Assembly (NCBI RefSeq): GCF_040802235.1
Contig: NC_133167.1
Span: 2,495,001 to 2,559,000 of the forward strand
From: Manis javanica
Taxonomy: Eukaryota; Chordata; Mammalia; Pholidota; Manidae
Direction of reading: 5' to 3'
DNA: 64,000 nucleotides
Of this stretch, positions 58,136 to 64,000 are shown one piece after another; position 1 is the first letter of the stretch, and every line of letters begins with the position of its first letter. The notes beneath the pieces are model-generated. The model made no database searches. It saw only the letters and a program-made list of their open reading frames with translations, and was not told the DNA's origin. The translations under genes and the position numbers were made by a program.

Positions 58136-61100
58136 TATTAAGGTATGATTGATATACACTCTTATGAAGGTTTCACATGAAAAACAATGTGGTCACTACC
58201 TTCACCCATATTATCAAGTCCCCACCCACACCCCAATGCAGTCACTGTCCCATCAGTGCAGCAAGTTGCCAGAGATCCACTGTGTCCCTTCTCTGTGATA
58301 CACTGTTCTCCCCGTGATCCCCCACACCGTGTGTACTAAACATAATACCCCTCAGTCCCTCCCTCCCCACCTGCCCTCCCACATTCCTCCCCTTTGGTAA
58401 CCACTAGTTCATTCTTGGAATCTCTGAGTCTGCTGCCATTTTGTTCCTTCAGTTTTGCTTCATTGTCATACTCCACAAATGAGGGAAATCATTTGGCACT
58501 TGTCTTTCTCCACCTGGCTTATTTCACTGAGCATGATGCCTCCAGCTCCATCCATGTTGTTGCAAATGGTAGGATTTGTTTCTGTCTTATGGCTGAATAG
58601 TATTCCATTGTGTATATGTACCATCTCTTCTTTATCCATTCATCTACTGATGGACACCTAGGTTGCTTCCATATCTTGGCTATTGTAAAAAGTGCTGCGA
58701 TGAACATAGGGGTGCATATGTCTTTTTGAATCTGAGAAGTTGTATTCTTTGGGTAAATTCCAAGGAGTGGGATTCTGGGATCAAATGATATTTCTATTTT
58801 GAGCATTTTGAGGAACCTCCATATTGCTTTCCACAATGGTTGAACTAGCTCACATTCCCACCCCCAGTGTAGGAGGGTTCCCCTTTCTCCACATCCTCGC
58901 CAACATTTGTTGTTCTTAGTCTTTTCGATGCCGGCCATCCTTACTGGTGTGGGGTGATATCTCATTGGGGGTTTAATGTGCATTTCCCTGATGATTAGTG
59001 ATGTGGAGCATCTTCTCATGTGTCTGTTGGCCATCTGAGTTTCCTCTTTGGAGAACCGTCTCTTCATGTCCTCTGCCCATTTGTTAATTGGGTTATTTGC
59101 TTTTTGGGTGCTGAGGTGTCTAAGTTCTTTATATATTTTGGATGTTAACCCCTTGTCGGATATGTCATTTACAAGTATATTCTCCCACACTGTAGGATGC
59201 CTTTTTGCTTTTGTTTCCCTTTCTCGAGGAGATGGGTTCAGGAAGAAGTTGCTCATGCTTCTATTCAGGAGATGTTTGCCTGTGTTGTCTTCTAAGAGTT
59301 TTATGGTTTCATGACTTACATTCAAGTCTTTAATCCATTTTGAGTTTACTTTTGTGCATGGGGTTAAACAATAATCCAGTTTCATTCTCTTGCATGTAGC
59401 TCTCCAGTTTTGCCAACACCAGCTGTTGAAGAGGCTGTCATTTCACCATTGTATGTCCATGGCTCCTTTATATATTAATTGACCATATATGGTTGGGTTT
59501 ATATCAGGGCTCTCTAGTCTGTTCCATTGGTCTATGGGTCTGTTCTTGTGCCAGTACCAAATTGTCTTGATTACTGTGGCTTTGTAGTAGAGCTTAAAGT
59601 TGGGGAGTGTAATTCCCCCTGCTTTATTCTTCCTTCTCAGGATTGCTTTGGCTATTCGAGGGCTTTTGTGGTTCCATATGAATTTTAGGATGATTTTCTC
59701 TAGTTCATTGAAGAATGCTGTTGATATTTTGATAGGAATTGCATTGAATCTATAGATTGTTTCAGGCAGGATGGCCATTTTGACAATATTAATTCTTCCT
59801 ATCCATGAGCATGGGATGTGTTTCCATTTATTAGTATCTTCTTTAATTTCTCTCATGAGTGTCTTGTAGTTTTCAGAGTATAGGTCTTTCACTTCCTTGG
59901 TTATTTATTCCTAGGTATTTTATTCTTTTTGATGCAATTGTGAATGGAATTGTTTCCCTGATTTCTCTCTCTGCTAGTTCATTGTTAGTGTATAGGAATG
60001 CCACAGATTTCTGTGTATTAATTTTGTATCCTGCGACTTTGCTTAATTCAGATAGTAGATCTAGTAGTTTTGGAGTGGATTCTTTAGGGTTTTTTATGAA
60101 CAATATCATGTCATCTGCAAACAGGGACAGTTTTAACTTCTTCCTTGCCAATCTGGATGCCTTTTATTTCTTTGTGTTGTCTGATTGCCGTGGCTAGGAC
60201 CTCCAGTACTATGTTGAATAGAAGTGGGGGGGTGGGCATCCCTGTCTTGTTCCCAATCTTAAAGAAAAAGCTTTCAGCTTCTCGCTGTTAAGTATAATTT
60301 GGCTGTGGGTTTGTCATATATGGCCTTTATTACATTGAGGTACTTGCCCTCTATACCCATTTTGTTGAGAGTTTTTATCATGAATGGATGTTGAATTTTG
60401 TCAAATGCTTTTTCAGCATCTATGGAGATGATGATGTGGTTTTTGTCCTTTTTGTTGAAGTGGTGGATGATGTTGATGGATTTTTGAATGTTGTACCATC
60501 CTTGCATTCCTGGCATAAATCCCACTTGATCATGATGGATGATCTTTTTGATGTAGTTTTGAATTCGGTTTGCTAATATTTTGTTGAGTATTTTTGCATC
60601 TATATTCATCAGGGATATTGGTCTGTAATTTTCTTTTTTTGTGGTGTCTTTGCCTGGTTTTGGTATTAGAGTGATGCTGGCTCATTAGAATGAGTTTGGA
60701 AGTATTCCCTCTTCTATTTTTTGGAAAACTTTAAGGAGAATGGGTATTAGGTCTTCACTAAATGTTTGATAAAATTCAGCAGTGAAGCCATCTGGTCCCG
60801 GGGTTTTGTTCTTAGGTAGGTTTTTGATTACCAGTTCAATTTCGTTGCTGGTAATTGGTCTGTTCAGATTTTCTGTTTCTTCCTTGGTCAGGCTTGGAAG
60901 GTTGTATTTTTCTAGAAAGTTGTCCATTTCTTCTAGGTTATTCAGTTTGTTAGCATATAATTTTTCATAGTATTCTCCAATAATTCTTTGTATTTCTGTG
61001 GTGTCCGTAGTGATTTTTCCTTTCTCATTTCTGATTCTGTTTATGTGTGTACACTCTCTTTATTTCTTGATAAGTCTGGCTAGGGGTTTATCTATTTTGT

Positions 61101-63992
61101 TTATTTTCTCGAAGAACCAGCTCTTGCTTTCATTGATTCTTTCTATTGTTTTATTCTTCTCAATTTTATTTATTTCTGCTCTAATCTTTATTATGTCCAC
61201 TTTCTACTGACTTTGGGCCTCATTTGTTGTTCTTTTTCTAGTTTCATTAATTGTGAGTTTAGACTGCTCATATGGGATTGTTCTTCTTTCTTGAGGTAGG
61301 CCTGTATTGCAGTATACTTTCCTCTTAGCACAGCCTTCGCTATGTCCCACAGATTTTGGGGTGTTGAATTATTGTTGTCATTTGTCTCCATATATTGCAT
61401 GATCTCTGTTTTTCTTTGGTCATTGATCCATTGGTTATTTAGGAGCATTTTGTGAAGCCTCCATGTGTTTGTGGGATTTTTCATTTTCTCTGCGTAATTT
61501 ATTTTTAGTTTCATAGCTTTGTGATCTGAGAAACTGGTTGGTAGAATTTAATATTTTTGAATATACTGAGGCTCTTTTTGTGGCCTAGTATGTGATCTAT
61601 TCTTGAAAATGTTCCGTGTGCACTTGAGAAGAATGTGTATCCTGCTGCTTTTGGGTGTAGAGTTCTGAAGATGTCTGTTAGGTCCATCTGTTCTATTGTG
61701 TTGTTCAATGCCTCTGTATCCTTACTTTCAGGAAGAGTCTGTCTGGTTGATCTGTCCTTCACAGTGAGTGGAGTGTTGAAGTCTCCTAGAATGAATGCAT
61801 TGATTTCTATTTCCCCTTTTAATTATGTTAGTATTTGTTTCACATATGTGGGTGCTCCTGTATTGGGAGCATAGATATTTATAATGGTTATATCTTGTTG
61901 GATTGACCCCTTTATCATTTATGTAATGTCCTTTGTCTCTTGTGACTTTGTGTTCTGAAGTCTATTTTGTCTGATACAAGTACTGCAACTCCTGCTTTTT
62001 TCTCTCTGTTAGTTTCATGAAATATCCTTTTCCTTCCCTTCAGTTTTAGTCTTTGTATGTCTTTGGATTTAAAGTGAGGCTCTTGCAGGCAGCATATAGA
62101 TGGGTCTTGTTTTTTTATCCATTCAGTGACTCTATGTCTTTTGATAGATGCATTCAGTCCATTTACAGTTAGGGTGATTATCGGTAGGTATGTACTTATT
62201 GCCATTGCAGGCTTTAGATTCGTGGTTACCAAAGGTTCAAGGTTAATTTCCTTACTAAGAGTCTAATTTAACTCACTTAAGATGCTGTTACAAACACAAT
62301 CTAAAGGTTCTTTTCTTTTTCTCTTCCTTTTTCTTCCTCCTCCATTCTTTATATATTAGGTATCATATTCTGTATTCTTTGTTTATCCCTTCATTGACTT
62401 TGGGATAGTTAATTTAATTTTGCATTTGCTTAGTAATTAGCTGTTCTACTTTCTTTACTGTGGTTTTGTTTCCTCTGGTGACAGCTATTAAACCTTAGGA
62501 ACACTTCCATCTATAGTAATCCCTCCAAAATAGACTGTAGAGATGGTTTGTGGGAGGTAAATTCTCTCAGCTTTTGCTTAGCTGGAAATTGTTTAATCCC
62601 TCCTTCAAATTTAAATGATAATCTTGCCGGATAAAGTAATCTTGGTTCCAGGCCCTTCTGCTCCATGGCATTAAATACATCATGCCACTCCCTTCTGCCC
62701 TGTAAGGTTTCTGCTGAGAAGTCTGATGTTAGCCTGATGGGCTTTCCTTTGTATGTGATCTTATTTCTGCCTCTGGCTGCTTTTAACAGTCTGTCCTTAT
62801 CCTTGATCTTTCCCATTTTAATTACTATGTGTCTTGGTGTTGTCCTCCTTGGGTCCCTTGTGTTGGGAGATCTGTGGATCTCCATGGCCTGAGGGACTAT
62901 CTCCTTCCCCAGATTGGGGAAGTTTTCAGCAACTACCTCCTCAAAGACACTTTCTTTCCCTTTCTCTCTCTCTTCTTCTTCTGGTATCCCTGTAGTGCGA
63001 ATATTGTTCCATTTGGATCGGTCACACAGTTCTCTCAATATTCTTTCATTTTTAGAGATCCTTTTTTCTCTCTGTGCGTCAGCTTCTTTGTATTCCTCTT
63101 CTCTAGTTTCTGTTTAATTTATCGTCTCCTCCACCGTATCCAACCTGCTTTTAATACCCTCCATCGTGCTCTTCAGCGATTGGATCTCTGACCTGAATTA
63201 ATTCCTGAGTTCTTGGATGTCTTTCCGTACCTCCATTAGGATGTTGATGATTTTTATTTTGAACTCCCTTTCAGGAAGAGTCACGAGGTCCCTATCATTT
63301 AAATCTTTCTCGGGAGTTGTATTAGTAATTTTACTCTGGACGAGGTTCCTTTGGCCTTTCATGTTTGTATATGGCGCCCTCTAGTGTCCAGAAGCTCTAT
63401 TCTGGAGCTGCTGAGCCCCTGAAGCAATGTTGGGGGTCACAGGGGAGCAGTACTGGTGCCTGGGGGGTAGGAAAGAGCTGTTCCCCGCCTCCTGGCTGCT
63501 GTGCCTGTCTCCACTGCCTGAGCCAGTGGGCCGGGCACACAGGTATAAGCTTTTGCCCCAGAGCAGCCGGATATGGGTCCCTGCTTTCCACAAGCAGCCG
63601 GAATCCCAGTCTCCCCAGGAACTCTGCCTGTCTTAGCTTTCCAACCCCATAATCATTAGAATATGATGAAAGCAGCATGAAATGTCGGTTGTGCTCCCAG
63701 CACACATCTCCGGAGCTGGGTATTCAACAGTCCCAAGCCTTCCACTCCCTCCCTGCTCCGTTTCTCTCCCTCCCACCGGTGAGCTGGGGTGGGCAAGGGG
63801 CTCGGGTCCCGCCTGGCCACAGCTCTGGTAGTCACCCCGTTCGCTGAGGTCTGCTCTTCTCTCCAGGTGTGCGCAGTCTGATGCCGTCCTCTTCCTGTTG
63901 CTCTCTCAGGATTAGTTACACCAAGTACATTTTCTAATTGTATCCAGTTTTAGGAGGAAGCCTCTGTCTCTCCTCTCACGCCGCCATCTTTA
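58136..63992 (-). mobile_element. Near full-length but broken L1 retrotransposon
   Basis: Antisense to ILKAP and about 5.86 kb. From its 3' end leftmost: A-tail, 3'UTR, then ORF2 in fragments. The 288-codon piece at 58519-59385 holds the Cys-rich end C-x3-C-x7-H-x4-C (CWRGC...HWGWEC). The reverse transcriptase follows, with FADDM in 59873-60151 and [12 protein letters not shown] in 60685-60927. The endonuclease has HGTFSRIDHILGHK in 61511-61762 and CCLQEPHFKSKD in 61915-62232. ORF1 is a 175-codon fragment at 62511-63038; its apparent start codon is at 63362-63360, with an early TAA after about 54 codons. A 600-bp 5'UTR ends near 63992 (reversed GCCGCCATCTTT). With ORF2 in at least seven pieces it is inactive, yet its low decay marks it as fairly recent. 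Confidence 0.88.
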
Positions 63993-64000
63993 ATCTCAGG

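Noticed and set aside
1-64000. CRISPR arrays, bacterial operons, tRNA or rRNA genes
   Set aside because: The window is vertebrate nuclear DNA. I saw no regularly spaced repeats and no tRNA cloverleaf; the only tRNA-like pieces are decayed MIR SINEs.

Overview
The window is nuclear DNA of a placental mammal. It carries the 3' part of PER2, all of HES6 and the first nine coding exons of ILKAP, all on the + strand. This is the gene order of human 2q37.3, read in the opposite direction to the human chromosome numbering. Exons have GT-AG borders, promoters lie in CpG islands, and the DNA between genes is filled with mammalian repeats (L1, L2, MIR, MaLR-type LTR). I see no Alu, B1/B2, tRNA-Lys carnivore SINE, ruminant BovB-type SINE or equine ERE, so primate, rodent, carnivore, ruminant and horse are all unlikely. 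A SINE-poor lineage with recently active L1, such as a pangolin, would fit, but the species is inference only.

Layout. 1-10025: the last five PER2 coding exons, stop codon, 2 kb 3'UTR and two poly(A) signals. 10025-12880: intergenic, nothing coding seen. 12880-15300: CpG island holding the TATA-containing HES6 promoter and the compact four-exon HES6 gene. 15900-38380: 22 kb intergenic desert of repeats of several ages. It also contains an orphan CpG island with ETS and ZNF143-type motifs (18060-18910), a decayed protein-like stretch on the minus strand (28047-30306) and a cleanly bounded L1 insertion with target-site duplications (32224-33026). 38380-39660: ILKAP CpG-island promoter. 38983-54811: ILKAP exons 1-9, with a tandem duplicated exon pair and a possible cryptic exon in intron 1. 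58136 to about 63992: an almost full-length but broken L1 on the minus strand inside ILKAP intron 9. The remaining ILKAP exons lie beyond the right edge.

Functionally the genes are neighbours rather than an operon. PER2 is a core negative regulator of the circadian clock. HES6 is a bHLH-Orange transcriptional regulator of differentiation. ILKAP is a PP2C phosphatase that restrains integrin-linked kinase. I found no clearly undescribed biological system. The best leads are the orphan CpG-island promoter, the decayed minus-strand coding sequence, the cryptic ILKAP exon and the internally deleted L1.
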